Source of the DNA: Alphaproteobacteria bacterium
GTDB taxonomy: Bacteria > Pseudomonadota > Alphaproteobacteria > Sphingomonadales > Sphingomonadaceae
Length of the DNA: 63,934 nt
NCBI GenBank assembly: GCA_019239415.1
Contig: JAFAZW010000051.1
Span: forward strand, 1-63,934
Direction of reading: 5' to 3'
Shown here: positions 27,256 to 36,407 of the stretch, piece after piece
Position numbering within the stretch: the stretch's first letter is position 1
How the letters are laid out: each line of letters begins with the position of its first letter
Made by a program: the position numbers and the translations under genes
The notes under the pieces: generated by a model
The model's input: only the letters and a program-made list of their open reading frames with translations
Told to the model about the DNA's origin: nothing
Databases searched by the model: none

Positions 27256-28341
27256 ATGGGACGGGCAAAGACGACGAGGCCGCCGAGCCGCCGGCGGCGC
27301 GGCACGATCACGATCGAGGACGTCGCGCGCGCCGCCGGCGTCTCGGCGATGACCGTCTCGCGGGTGGTGAACGGCGGCCGCAACGTGCGCGAATCGACGC
27401 GCGCCGCCGTGCTCGAGGCGGTGGAAAAGCTCAATTACGCGCCCAATACCGCCGCGCGCTCGCTCGCCGCGGGCGAGGCCACCCATATCGGCCTGCTCTA
27501 CGCGAACCCCTCCGCGGCCTATCTCAGCCAGTTCCTCATCGGCGCGCTAGAAGCCGCGCGCCGCGCCGGCTCGCACCTCGTCATCGAATCGTGCGAATCG
27601 GAAAATGCCGACGAGCAGGCCGAGGTCACCCGCCGCTTCGCGACCAGCGACGTCGAAGGCGTCATCCTCCCCCCGCCGCTGTCCGAATCGCAGCCGATCA
27701 TGGCCGAATTGCGCGCGATCGGCATTCCGGTCGTCACCGTCGCCATGGGCGTACCCGGCGAGGACGACCTCAACGTCACGATCGACGACCGCGCCGCCGC
27801 CGCCGAGATGACTCGGCACCTGATCGGGCTCGGCCACCGCGCCATCGGCTTCATCAAGGGGCACCCGAACCACATCGCCAGCCACGACCGCGAGCGCGGC
27901 TTTCTCGACGCCCTCGGCGAGGCCGGCATTCCCCTTGAGGACGCGCCGATCGAGCAGGGCTATTTCACCTACCGCTCCGGCCTCGCCGCGACCGAGCGCC
28001 TGCTCTCCCGGGCCAACCCGCCGACGGCGATCTTCGCCTCGAACGACGACATGGCCGCCGCCGCGGTCAGCGTCGCCCACCGCCGCCATTTGTCCGTCCC
28101 GGGCGATCTCAGCGTCGCCGGCTTTGACGACACCTCGCTCGCCACCACCATCTGGCCCGAGCTCACCACGGTCAAGCAGCCCATCTCCGCCATGGCCGAG
28201 GCCGCGCTGGAGCTGCTGCTCGACGACCTGCGGGGCCGTCGCGCCGGCCGCGCCCGCCACAAGACCGAGAGGGTGCTCGAGCACGATCTCATCGTCCGGG
28301 AATCGACCGGCGCCCCGACGGGGCGGTTGCGCGGCGGCTGA
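27256..28341 (+). CDS. xylR: LacI family repressor of xylose genes (XylR)
   Basis: 361 residues. N-terminal LacI HTH (TIEDVARAAGVSAMTVSRVVN) and hinge helix (NYAPNTAARSLA), followed by the periplasmic-binding-protein-like effector domain (HIGLLYANP, FASNDDMAAA, VAGFDDTSLA, TTVKQP). The first in-frame ATG giving a normal LacI start is 27256. It sits at the head of the xylose locus and four similar palindromes flank the locus genes, so by comparison with Caulobacter it is the xylose-responsive repressor. The inducer is inferred. Followed after 45 bp by the sugar transporter. Confidence 0.9.
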   Translation: MGRAKTTRPPSRRRRGTITIEDVARAAGVSAMTVSRVVNGGRNVRESTRAAVLEAVEKLNYAPNTAARSLAAGEATHIGLLYANPSAAYLSQFLIGALEAARRAGSHLVIESCESENADEQAEVTRRFATSDVEGVILPPPLSESQPIMAELRAIGIPVVTVAMGVPGEDDLNVTIDDRAAAAEMTRHLIGLGHRAIGFIKGHPNHIASHDRERGFLDALGEAGIPLEDAPIEQGYFTYRSGLAATERLLSRANPPTAIFASNDDMAAAAVSVAHRRHLSVPGDLSVAGFDDTSLATTIWPELTTVKQPISAMAEAALELLLDDLRGRRAGRARHKTERVLEHDLIVRESTGAPTGRLRGG

Positions 28342-28347
28342 GGGCCG

Positions 28348-28361
28348 TGTTACCGCTAACA
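28348..28361. promoter_or_regulatory. XylR operator 2: TGTTACCGCTAACA
   Basis: Near-palindrome (TGTTA/TAACA arms with a CG-containing centre) in the 45-bp gap between xylR and the transporter gene, 26 bp upstream of the transporter ATG. It is the most divergent of the four sites. Predicted to control a promoter for the transporter and xylD. Confidence 0.7.
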
Positions 28362-28386
28362 AAACAGCAGACGGAGAGGATCGACC

Positions 28387-29802
28387 ATGACCGAACCGAG
28401 CGCGGCCCGCGCCAACATGGGCTTCATCGCCGCGATCGTCGCAGTGGCGACCATCGGCGGCTTCCTGTTCGGCTATGACAGCGGCGCGGTGAACGGGACG
28501 CAGGAGGGCCTGACCCAGGCCTTCCACTTGAGCGAGGGCGGCCTCGGCTTCACCGTCGGATCGCTGCTGATCGGCTGTTTCATCGGCGCCTTCCTCGCCG
28601 GCCGCCTGGCGGATCTGTTCGGTCGGCGCAACGTGATGATGCTCGCCGCCTTGCTCTTCCTCATCGGCGCCGTCGTGCAGGGGATCAGCCACGACCATGC
28701 GGTCTTCCTCGTCGCCCGGCTCTGCGGGGGCATGGCGGTGGGCGCCGCCAGCGTCCTCTCGCCGGCCTATATTTCCGAGGTGGCGCCGGCGAACATCCGC
28801 GGCCGGATGACGACGATCCAGCAGATCATGATCATCACCGGCCTCACCGGCGCGTTCGTCGTCAATTATTTCCTGCAGCAGGCGGCGGGCAAGTCGACCG
28901 CGCTGTTCTGGGGCGGCTACGAGGCCTGGCGCTGGATGTACCTGATGCAGGCGATCCCGGCGGCGATCTTCCTCCTCGCCCTGTTCATGATCCCGGAAAG
29001 CCCGCGCTACCTCGTCGTCAAGGGCCGCGACGCCGAGGCGCAGGGGGTGCTCGCCCGGCTGTTCGGCAATGCCGACGTCGCCTCGACCAAGGTCCAGGAG
29101 ATCCGCGCCACCCTCGCCGAAGACCATCGCCCGCGCCTCAGCGACGTGATGGCGAAGGGCGGCCACGGCTTCATCTTCCGGCCGATCGTCTGGGCCGGCA
29201 TCCTCCTCGCCGTGTTCCAGCAGCTCGTCGGCATCAACGTCATCTTCTATTATGGCGAGACACTCTGGAAGCTGGCGGGCGTTTCCGAATCCGCCGCCCT
29301 CGAGCGCAACATCGTCTCGGGCCTCGTCTCGATCGCCGCCTGCTTCGTGACGATCGCCGTCATCGACCGGATCGGCCGCAAGCCGCTGCTCCTGATCGGC
29401 TCGGCGGGCATGGCGGCGACCCTGTTCGCGATGGTCTACGCCTTCGCCAACGGCACGCTCGACGCGACCGGCAACCTCCAGCTGTCGGCGAGCATCGGCA
29501 TGATCGCCCTCGTCGCGGCCAATCTCTACGTCATCTTCTTCAACGTGAGCTGGGGCCCGGTCATGTGGGTGATGCTCGGCGAAATGTTCCCGAACCAGAT
29601 CCGCGGGTCGGCGCTCGCCGTGGCCGGCTTCGCACAATGGTTCGCGAACTATCTCATCGCGCAGAGCTTCCCGATCATGTCCAAGTGGAGCCTGGCGGGC
29701 AGCTACGTGTTCTACGCCGTCTCGGCCCTGATCAGCTTCTTCCTGGTCCAGAAGTTCATCCACGAGACCAAGGGCAAGGAGCTCGAGGAGATGCGGGGGT
29801 AG
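28387..29802 (+). CDS. xylE: MFS sugar porter, xylose/H+ symporter-like
   Basis: 471 residues, 12 TM. Sugar-porter signatures: GFLFGYDSGAVNG in TM1, LFGRRN after TM2, PESPRYLV before the central loop, QQLVGINVIFYYG in TM7, IDRIGRKPLL, and the C-terminal HETKGKELEEM. Imports a pentose or hexose with protons across the inner membrane. XylR operator 2 lies just upstream and xylD follows after a folding repeat. Xylose is the expected substrate from context. Confidence 0.9.
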   Translation: MTEPSAARANMGFIAAIVAVATIGGFLFGYDSGAVNGTQEGLTQAFHLSEGGLGFTVGSLLIGCFIGAFLAGRLADLFGRRNVMMLAALLFLIGAVVQGISHDHAVFLVARLCGGMAVGAASVLSPAYISEVAPANIRGRMTTIQQIMIITGLTGAFVVNYFLQQAAGKSTALFWGGYEAWRWMYLMQAIPAAIFLLALFMIPESPRYLVVKGRDAEAQGVLARLFGNADVASTKVQEIRATLAEDHRPRLSDVMAKGGHGFIFRPIVWAGILLAVFQQLVGINVIFYYGETLWKLAGVSESAALERNIVSGLVSIAACFVTIAVIDRIGRKPLLLIGSAGMAATLFAMVYAFANGTLDATGNLQLSASIGMIALVAANLYVIFFNVSWGPVMWVMLGEMFPNQIRGSALAVAGFAQWFANYLIAQSFPIMSKWSLAGSYVFYAVSALISFFLVQKFIHETKGKELEEMRG

Positions 29803-29809
29803 CCCGCGT

Positions 29810-29970
29810 GCCTCCCCATCGGAGATGGGGAGGGGGACCAGCGTAGCTGGTGGAGGGGTGACCGGCGCGACGATCTGAGTTTCTCGCGAGAACCTCCGGA
29901 TCCGGCGCCAGTTACCCCTCCACCGCCTCCGGCGGTCCCCCTCCCCCTCCGCTTCGCGGACGGGGAGGCA
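29810..29970. repeat. ~160-bp inverted repeat, copy B, between xylE and xylD
   Basis: Left part CCTCCCCATCGGAGATGGGG-AGGGGGACC with TAGCTGGTGGAGGGGT, right part ACCCCTCCACCG..GGTCCCCCTCCCCCTCC..GGACGGGGAGGCA: long imperfect complementary arms with internal small hairpins. Same architecture as copy A (695-855). Its end supplies purine-rich sequence just upstream of xylD. As RNA it would form a large structure between two cistrons. Confidence 0.75.
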
Positions 29971-29984
29971 GAATGGAGCCACAT

Positions 29985-31766
29985 ATGACCGATCGCACCC
30001 CTGCCCGCCCCTTCCGCTCGCGCGCGTGGTTCGCCGCGCCGGGGCGGAGCGACATGGCGGCGCTATACCTCGAGCGATTCATGAACTACGGGGTCACGCC
30101 CGACGAGCTTCGCTCGGGGAAGCCGATCGTCGGCATCGCCCAATCCGGTTCCGACATCGCACCGTGCAACCGGGTCCATCTCGAGCTCGTCCACCGCATC
30201 CGCGCCGGCATCCGCGACGCGGGCGGCATACCGATGGAATTCCCGCTCCACCCGATCTTCGAGAATTGCCGCCGCCCGACGGCGGCGCTCGACCGCAACC
30301 TCGCCTATCTCGGCCTCGTCGAGATATTGAACGGCTACCCGATCGACGCCGTCGTCCTCACCACCGGTTGCGACAAGACCACCCCCGCCTCGATCATGGC
30401 CGCCTCGACGGTCGACATCCCCGCCATCACGCTCAACGGCGGCCCGATGCTCGACGGCTGGCACGACGGCGAGCTGGTCGGCTCGGGCACCGTCATCTGG
30501 CGTTCGCGCCGCTTGCTCGGCGCCGGCGAGATCGACGAGGAGGAGTTCCTCCGCCGGGCCACCGATTCCGCCCCATCGCTCGGCCATTGCAACACGATGG
30601 GCACGGCCAACACGATGAACGCCGTCTCCGAAGCGCTCGGCCTCTCGCTCCCCGGCCAGGCGGCGATCCCCGCGCCCTATCGCGAGCGCGGCCAGATCGC
30701 CTACGAGACCGGCCGCCGCATCGTCGACCTCGCCTATGAGGACCTGCGCCCGTCGAAGATCCTGACCCGCGGCTCCTTCCTCAACGCGATCCGCCTGGTC
30801 ACCGCGATCGGCGGCTCGTCCAATGCGCAGCCGCATATCGTCGCCATGGCGCGCCACGCCGGCGTCGAGATCCGGAGCGAGGACTGGATGGAGCACGGCT
30901 ACGACCTGCCGCTGCTCGTCGACATGCAGCCGGCGGGCCGCTTCCTCTCCGAACGCTTCCATCGCGCCGGCGGCGTCCCCGCCGTGCTCTGGGAGCTGCT
31001 CCAGGCCGGCAAGCTCGACGGCGGCGAGATGACGGTGACCGGCCGCACCATGGCGGAGAACCTCGAAGGCCGCCAGGCGACGGACCGCGAGGTCATCCGC
31101 CCCTTCGCCGAGCCGCTGAAGCGGCGCGCCGGCTTCCTCGTCCTCAAGGGCAACCTGTTCGACTTTGCCATCATGAAGACCAGCGTGATCTCGGAGGATT
31201 TCCGCCGCCGCTATCTCAGCCAACGGGGGCATGAGGGCGTGTTCGAGGCGCGCGCGATCGTCTTCGACGGATCGGACGACTATCACCACCGCATCAACGA
31301 CCCCGCGCTCGGGATCGACGAGAATTGCATCCTCGTCATCCGCGGCGCCGGCCCTCTCGGCTGGCCCGGCTCCGCGGAGGTGGTGAACATGCAGCCGCCC
31401 GACCACCTCCTCCAGCGCGGCATTCAGAGCCTGCCGACACTCGGCGACGGCCGCCAGTCCGGCACTTCCGACAGCCCGTCGATTCTCAACGCCTCCCCCG
31501 AGAGCGCGGCCGGCGGCGGCCTCGCCTGGCTGAAGACCGGCGACACGATCCGCATCGACCTCAACCAGGGAAGCTGCGACGCTCTCGTGAGCGAAGACGA
31601 GATCCGCCGCCGCATCGCCGCCGGGCCGCCGCCGGTTCCCGAGAGCAACACGCCCTGGGAGCAGCTCTTCCGCGAGGAGACCGGGCAGCTCGCCGAAGGC
31701 GGCGTCCTCGAATTCGCGCTCCGCTACCGGGGCACTTCCGACACGACGCCGCGACACAATCATTGA
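29985..31766 (+). CDS. xylD: D-xylonate dehydratase (IlvD/Edd family)
   Basis: 593 residues. Dehydrates D-xylonate to 2-keto-3-deoxy-D-xylonate, third step of the Weimberg pathway. IlvD/Edd iron-sulfur dehydratase with cluster cysteines in DIAPCNRVH, TTGCDKTTP and GHCNTMGT, then NAQPHIVAMARHAGV, RSGTSDSP-like GRQSGTSDSPSILNASPE, and a PRHNH C-terminus as recalled for Caulobacter XylD. ATG 29985 with GGAG six nt upstream is preferred; ATG 29973 also has a purine-rich site. L-arabonate or gluconate dehydratase are family alternatives, but the neighbouring xylXABC set favours xylonate. Confidence 0.93.
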   Translation: MTDRTPARPFRSRAWFAAPGRSDMAALYLERFMNYGVTPDELRSGKPIVGIAQSGSDIAPCNRVHLELVHRIRAGIRDAGGIPMEFPLHPIFENCRRPTAALDRNLAYLGLVEILNGYPIDAVVLTTGCDKTTPASIMAASTVDIPAITLNGGPMLDGWHDGELVGSGTVIWRSRRLLGAGEIDEEEFLRRATDSAPSLGHCNTMGTANTMNAVSEALGLSLPGQAAIPAPYRERGQIAYETGRRIVDLAYEDLRPSKILTRGSFLNAIRLVTAIGGSSNAQPHIVAMARHAGVEIRSEDWMEHGYDLPLLVDMQPAGRFLSERFHRAGGVPAVLWELLQAGKLDGGEMTVTGRTMAENLEGRQATDREVIRPFAEPLKRRAGFLVLKGNLFDFAIMKTSVISEDFRRRYLSQRGHEGVFEARAIVFDGSDDYHHRINDPALGIDENCILVIRGAGPLGWPGSAEVVNMQPPDHLLQRGIQSLPTLGDGRQSGTSDSPSILNASPESAAGGGLAWLKTGDTIRIDLNQGSCDALVSEDEIRRRIAAGPPPVPESNTPWEQLFREETGQLAEGGVLEFALRYRGTSDTTPRHNH

Positions 31767-31807
31767 AGCCCATGGCGGAGGCCTCGGTCGACGGCTAAGC
31801 TCGTGCG

Positions 31808-32431
31808 ATGCTTGGTTTCCTGGCCCTTCTCCTGACCGGCGCGGCGCCCCCGGCGGCGCGCGCCGCGCCGACCTATGACCGTCCGCCGATCTCGTACGCC
31901 GACTACCCCGAGGACGCGCTCCGGGCGAACCGACAGGGTCTCGTCCAGGTCCGGCTGGCGATCGACGCCGCCGGGAAGGTGGCTGGCTGCACCGTGGTCC
32001 AGTCCAGCGGCACGCCCAGCCTCGATGCCGCCACGTGCGATATCCTGCAAAGCCGGGCGGCCTTCACGCCCGCGCGCGACGCGGCCGGCCGACCGGTCCC
32101 GGACGTCTATCTGCAGAAGATCGCCTGGCGCATCGCGGGGCCCGTGCGCGAGCCGGCGCTCGACGCCGCGGCGCAGGCGTGGGTGAATTGCCTGCTGACC
32201 GAGGCCGGCAGCCAGGCGCGCGGCCACGATCCCGCCGAGAGCGTGGCCGACCGCGCCTTCGCGGCCTGTACCCAAGGGGAGCGGGGCATGCTCACCGCGA
32301 TCGCGGCCACCGTTCCGAAAGGGGCCACCCCAGTGAGCGAGGTTCCCCGGGAACTGCGGCAAGGGATCCGGGAAACGGTGCTGAAGCGCATCGCGCAGCT
32401 CCGCGCGGCCGAGGCTGGCAGCTCGCCATGA
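31808..32431 (+). CDS. Secreted TonB-C-module protein (one TonB module plus Cys-pair helical module)
   Basis: 207 residues with a signal peptide (MLGFLALLLTGAAPPAARA). Residues ~25-105 form a TonB C-terminal-like module (YPEDALRANRQGLVQVRLAID; PSLDAATC; FTPARDAAGRPV; WRI) with a Cys pair (AGCTVVQ and AATCDIL). Residues ~110-200 are a helical module with another Cys pair (WVNCLL and FAACTQ). It lacks the TM anchor and Pro-rich spacer of a true TonB. Its last codons overlap the next, related gene by ATGA. It lies within the xylose locus after xylD. Function unknown. Confidence 0.8.
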   Translation: MLGFLALLLTGAAPPAARAAPTYDRPPISYADYPEDALRANRQGLVQVRLAIDAAGKVAGCTVVQSSGTPSLDAATCDILQSRAAFTPARDAAGRPVPDVYLQKIAWRIAGPVREPALDAAAQAWVNCLLTEAGSQARGHDPAESVADRAFAACTQGERGMLTAIAATVPKGATPVSEVPRELRQGIRETVLKRIAQLRAAEAGSSP

Positions 32432-33624
32432 ACGGCTTCCTCGCCGGCCTCGCGGCTGCCGCCCTGCTGAGCGCCGGAACCGGACCGCCGCCGCGCGAAC
32501 CGGCGCACCCGCTCGGACGCGGCCTCGTCAGCCTGATCTCGACCGACGATTATCCTCTGGCCGCTCTGCGCGCCGACGAGCAGGGGAATGTCACCGTCCG
32601 CCTCGACATCGATGCCGCCGGCAGCGTCTCCGCCTGCACCGTGGTGCAGTCGAGCGGCTCGGCAAGCCTCGATGCCGCCACCTGCGCGCTGCTACGGGAG
32701 CGGGCCCGCTTCAGCCCCGCCCGCGACCGCCGGGGGCGCCCGGTCCCGGACACGTACTCGCAGACCGTGAACTGGCGGATAAGCCCCAAGACGCCGCTCG
32801 ACACCGCCATCGCCGGCGCCGTCCAGCCCTATCTCTGGTGTCTCGCCAAGGCTGTGCAGCCGCTCGCGGACGGCCCGGCGAGCTTCGATGCCATCGCCGA
32901 TCAGGCCTTCGCAGCCTGCACGGACACCGAGCGCGCGGTGAAGGGCACGCTCGCAGGCATGCCGGCGCCGGCCGGTGCATCGCCCTGGCCGCCCGACTTG
33001 CGGCGGCTGATGCGGCAGACGGTGATCGACGTCGTCCGCTTTCGGCGCGAGGGCCCGCGCGAGCATGTCCGTCCGGTGGTCGGCAAAAGCCTGGCCGGCC
33101 TCATCTCGGCGGCCGATTACCCGCCGTCGGCCATTGCCGCCGGGGAGCAAGGCGGCGTCAGGGTGCGCCTGGAGGTCGACGAGAACGGCCGACCGACCGG
33201 CTGCCGAGTGATCGAGTCGAGCGGCTTCGAGAGCCTCGACACCGCCACCTGCCGTCTGCTCCAGGAGAGGGCGCGGTTCACCCCGGCGCGGGACCGACAG
33301 GGGAAGCCGATCGCCGACATCTTCTTTCAGCGGATTGCCTGGCGCCTTACCGAGCCGGACCAGGAGCCGGCCGTCGAAGCCGCGCTCGGACGCTGGTCTT
33401 CCTGCCTCTACGATTATGCGGCCGAGCATGCCGCGGACTCGGTCGACGTGATCGGCGAACGCGCCTTCGCGACGTGCCGCAGCTTCGAGCCCGCGCTCGT
33501 CGCCGCACTGAACGCGGCACCCGGCAACGCCGCGCCGCTGACGACGGTGCCGCAGTCCCTGCGGGACGACATGCGGCAGCAATTGCTGGAAACGCTCCTG
33601 TTGCAGCGCCTGCCGCGGCGCTGA
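32428..33624 (+). CDS. Secreted protein with two TonB-C/Cys-helical repeats
   Basis: 398 residues: a signal peptide and then two copies of the unit seen once in the upstream gene, each a TonB-C-like module (YPLAALRADEQGNVTVRLDID; YPPSAIAAGEQGGVRVRLEVD) with the C..SSG..LD-x-ATC pair, followed by a helical Cys-pair module (YLWCLA..FAACTD; WSSCLY..FATCRS). The ATG at 32428 overlaps the upstream stop (ATGA). The internal duplication, plus the single-copy neighbour, points to recent tandem expansion. No membrane anchor. It ends 2 bp from the convergent esterase gene. Confidence 0.8.
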   Translation: MNGFLAGLAAAALLSAGTGPPPREPAHPLGRGLVSLISTDDYPLAALRADEQGNVTVRLDIDAAGSVSACTVVQSSGSASLDAATCALLRERARFSPARDRRGRPVPDTYSQTVNWRISPKTPLDTAIAGAVQPYLWCLAKAVQPLADGPASFDAIADQAFAACTDTERAVKGTLAGMPAPAGASPWPPDLRRLMRQTVIDVVRFRREGPREHVRPVVGKSLAGLISAADYPPSAIAAGEQGGVRVRLEVDENGRPTGCRVIESSGFESLDTATCRLLQERARFTPARDRQGKPIADIFFQRIAWRLTEPDQEPAVEAALGRWSSCLYDYAAEHAADSVDVIGERAFATCRSFEPALVAALNAAPGNAAPLTTVPQSLRDDMRQQLLETLLLQRLPRR

Positions 33625-33626
33625 GC

Positions 33627-35546
33627 TCAGCGCCCGATCGGCACCTCGAACGGCCCGGCCGGCAGCGGCGCCTCGTCGAACAGGTTCACCACCGGCGAGT
33701 CGGCCCAGGCATAGCGGACGCGGGTCGCCGGGCGGCCGTCGTCGGCGACGCGCACCGTCGCGCCTTCGGCGACGGCGTCGGCATAGCGGCAGCTCTGCTG
33801 CGTCTCGGCGCACAGCTCGAAACCGAGCGGGTGCGCGCCGCTCCACGCATGGAGGCTTCCCTTGACGCCGCGGAAGCTGAGCAGGATGCCCGCCGCCGTG
33901 CGCCGCGCGGCGACGATCTCCGGCCCCGACGGCGGCACGTCGGCGCCGTAGGCGAGCGCGCGCGCCGCCTGGGCGAGCCGCCGCCCGACCTCCAGCTTCT
34001 GCCCGGGATGGATGTCGAACCGGTCGCCAATGTCCAGGGTGACGACCACCGCGGCGCGGCCGTCGTGCAGCGCCGCCTCGCGCTGGGCCTCGCGGATCTG
34101 TGCCCAGCCGCTCTCGACGGGGGCGCTGGCGGGGTTGCCGAAATTGGCGAGGCTGACGACGAGGAACGGTAGGGCCGGCGCCTCGAACTGGCGGCGCCAC
34201 CCCGCCATCATGGCCTCGAGCTTGGCGGCATAGCCGGCCGGCGAGCCGGCATCGGTCTCCCCCTGGTACCAGGCGACGCCCCTGAGGCCGTAGGCGCCGA
34301 GCGGCGCGACCATGCCGGAATAGATCGGCGACAGGCCTGCCGCCGCGTCCCACGGCGCGCGCGGAGGATCGCCGATGCCGGACGGCGCCACCGCATAGTC
34401 CCACCCCTCGCCGAGCGGCACCGATCCGCCGCCGGCGAGGCCGAGCCGGAGCTTCGCCGCCGGGCCCTGGAAGCCGCCATAGCCCCACGAGTCGATGAGG
34501 GCGACGAGGATCACGTTGTCGCCGGCGTGGAGCAGGCCCTTGGGCAGCCGGTAATCGCGATCGACGTCCCAGCCGAAGGTATTGCCGACCGGCACGCCGT
34601 TGACGATGGTCTCGTCGATCTCGTCGACGACGCCGAGAGACAGGGTCTCCGCCCGCGCCGCCTCATCGGCGGTAAGCCGCACCACCTTCCTGCCCCAGAC
34701 GATGCCGTCGAAGCTGGCGAAGGCGGGGTCGCCCCACGTCTCCCAATAGGCGATCTTCGGCATCGGCTTCCACGCGAGGGCGGACGCGTCGCGCCACGGC
34801 GCCTGGTGCGCGTGGCTCTCCCACCAGGCCTGCCAGAGCGTGCCGAACGCCCGGTTGCCGGCGAGCGGATCGCGCCGGTAGAGGTCGAGCAGCTCGGCGT
34901 CGCGGCCGCCCACGGCGCGGCCGGCGCCGACGTCCAGCCAGGAGCGGATCGCCGTGCCGCCCCAGGTCGCGTTGATCGCGCCGACCGGCACGTTCTGCGA
35001 CGCCCTGAGCTGTCGCGCCAGATAGTAGCAGGCGGCCGAGAAGCCGGGCACCGACTGCGGCGTCACGGGCGACCAGCCGACCGGGCCGCCGAAGCCGTAG
35101 GCCGGCGCCGTAGCCGTCTTGCGCGGCACCGTCAGAATGCGCAGCTGCGGATCGTTGGCGCTTTCGATCTCGCTCTGGTTGTTGAGCACGCGCGAGAGCT
35201 GCAGCTCCATGTTCGACTGGCCCGAGCAGAGCCAGACGTCGCCGACCAGCATGTCCTCGGCGACGACACGCGCCCCGTTCCCGCCGACCGCCTCGAGCCG
35301 GTACGGCCCGCCCGCCGCCATCGCCGGCAAGGTTGCCCGCCAGACGCCGTCCGCCCCCGTCACCGCCTCGGCGCGGCCGGCGCCGAGCGTCACGCTCACC
35401 CGCTCTCCGGGATCGGCCTTGCCCCAGATGCGGATCGGCCGGTCGCGCTGGAGCACGCCATGGTCGGAAAAGAGCGGGTGGAGGACCGGCGCCGCCTGCG
35501 CCGCGCCAGCGAGGAGAAAAGCGGTGAGGGCCGCCGCGGCCTTCAC
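33627..35546 (-). CDS. Sialate O-acetylesterase / acetylxylan esterase-like SGNH hydrolase, exported
   Basis: 639 residues. The GTG at 35546 overlaps the xylC stop (GTGA) and yields a clean signal peptide (KAAAALTAFLLAGAAQA); an ATG 18 nt upstream is the alternative. The SGNH-type nucleophile motif is GQSNME, with AWYQGETDAG later and a C-terminal beta domain. An embedded galactose-binding-like insert (residues ~270-370) is present. The family removes O-acetyl groups from sugars. In a xylose/xylan locus, deacetylation of xylo-oligosaccharides is the likely role. Last gene of the xylX-xylB-xylC unit, all joined by overlaps or a 1-nt gap. Confidence 0.88.
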   Translation of the reverse strand: MKAAAALTAFLLAGAAQAAPVLHPLFSDHGVLQRDRPIRIWGKADPGERVSVTLGAGRAEAVTGADGVWRATLPAMAAGGPYRLEAVGGNGARVVAEDMLVGDVWLCSGQSNMELQLSRVLNNQSEIESANDPQLRILTVPRKTATAPAYGFGGPVGWSPVTPQSVPGFSAACYYLARQLRASQNVPVGAINATWGGTAIRSWLDVGAGRAVGGRDAELLDLYRRDPLAGNRAFGTLWQAWWESHAHQAPWRDASALAWKPMPKIAYWETWGDPAFASFDGIVWGRKVVRLTADEAARAETLSLGVVDEIDETIVNGVPVGNTFGWDVDRDYRLPKGLLHAGDNVILVALIDSWGYGGFQGPAAKLRLGLAGGGSVPLGEGWDYAVAPSGIGDPPRAPWDAAAGLSPIYSGMVAPLGAYGLRGVAWYQGETDAGSPAGYAAKLEAMMAGWRRQFEAPALPFLVVSLANFGNPASAPVESGWAQIREAQREAALHDGRAAVVVTLDIGDRFDIHPGQKLEVGRRLAQAARALAYGADVPPSGPEIVAARRTAAGILLSFRGVKGSLHAWSGAHPLGFELCAETQQSCRYADAVAEGATVRVADDGRPATRVRYAWADSPVVNLFDEAPLPAGPFEVPIGR

Positions 35547-36406
35547 CGCGCCACTCGTGGGCACGGCACGCCCGGCACATCCACCCGGAACTCGAAAAGA
35601 TCGCCAATCTGCGGCTGTTTCGCGATCTGCTCGGGCTTCAGGAGTTGCCGCGCCGTCGTCGCGTAGACCGTGCGTAGATCGTCCCCGCCAAAGGCGATCT
35701 TCGTGATGTTGGAGACCGGGAAGCGCACCCGATCGACCAGCTTACCCGTCGGCGAATAGCGCCGCGCCTCCCATCCCGCGTAGAGGCTGATCCAGACGCA
35801 TCCCTCGCTGTCGATCGTCGGACCGTCCGGATGTCCCTCCTTCGGGTCGATCCTGACGAACGGCCGGCGCGGCCCGAGCGAGCCGTCGGAGTGGATGTCC
35901 GCCGCCTCGATCGTCCCCCCCAGCGTGTCGACGAAATAGAGGATGCGCCCGTCCGGCGACACGCACGGTCCATTGGTGATGGCGATCCCTTCGATGTGAG
36001 TGCGCACCACGATGCCGCGCTCGTAGCGGTAGAAGGCCCCGCTCCTGTCGCGCTCGCCATTGTCCATGGTGCCGAACCACATGCGCCCGGCCGGGTCGGC
36101 GACGGCATCGTTCAGCCGGTTGTCCGGCCGCTCCGGCTCCATCTCCGCGATGAGATCGAAGCCGCCGCTCTCGGGGTTGAAGCGATGCAAGCCGCTCTGC
36201 AGGCCGGCGATGAACGCCCCGCCTTCCTCCGGCAGGATGAAGCCCACCTGCTCCGGCGCGTCCCAGCTCCGCCGGCCGCCGCCGGCCGGATCGTAGCGGT
36301 GGATCTTCTGCGTCTTGATGTCGACGAACCAGAGCGCCCCTTCGACCCAGACCGGGCCTTCGCCCAGTTCGCAATGGAGGTCCCAGACGTTTCTTGGCTC
36401 CGCCAT
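35543..36406 (-). CDS. xylC: Xylono-lactonase (SMP-30/gluconolactonase family)
   Basis: 287 residues, six-bladed propeller. Hydrolyses D-xylonolactone to xylonate, second Weimberg step, in the cytosol. SMP-30 metal ligands fit LGEGPVW (Glu), RLNDAVADPAGRMWFGTM (Asn) and PDGPTIDSEG (Asp); ITNGPCVSPDG also matches what I recall of Caulobacter XylC. The ATG is one base after the xylB stop. Its last 4 nt overlap the esterase start. Confidence 0.92.
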   Translation of the reverse strand: MAEPRNVWDLHCELGEGPVWVEGALWFVDIKTQKIHRYDPAGGGRRSWDAPEQVGFILPEEGGAFIAGLQSGLHRFNPESGGFDLIAEMEPERPDNRLNDAVADPAGRMWFGTMDNGERDRSGAFYRYERGIVVRTHIEGIAITNGPCVSPDGRILYFVDTLGGTIEAADIHSDGSLGPRRPFVRIDPKEGHPDGPTIDSEGCVWISLYAGWEARRYSPTGKLVDRVRFPVSNITKIAFGGDDLRTVYATTARQLLKPEQIAKQPQIGDLFEFRVDVPGVPCPRVAR

Positions 36407-36407
36407 C

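Noticed and set aside
27547-29982. 811-residue minus-strand frame opposite xylR and xylE
   Set aside because: Antisense to two clear genes, charged low-complexity sequence.
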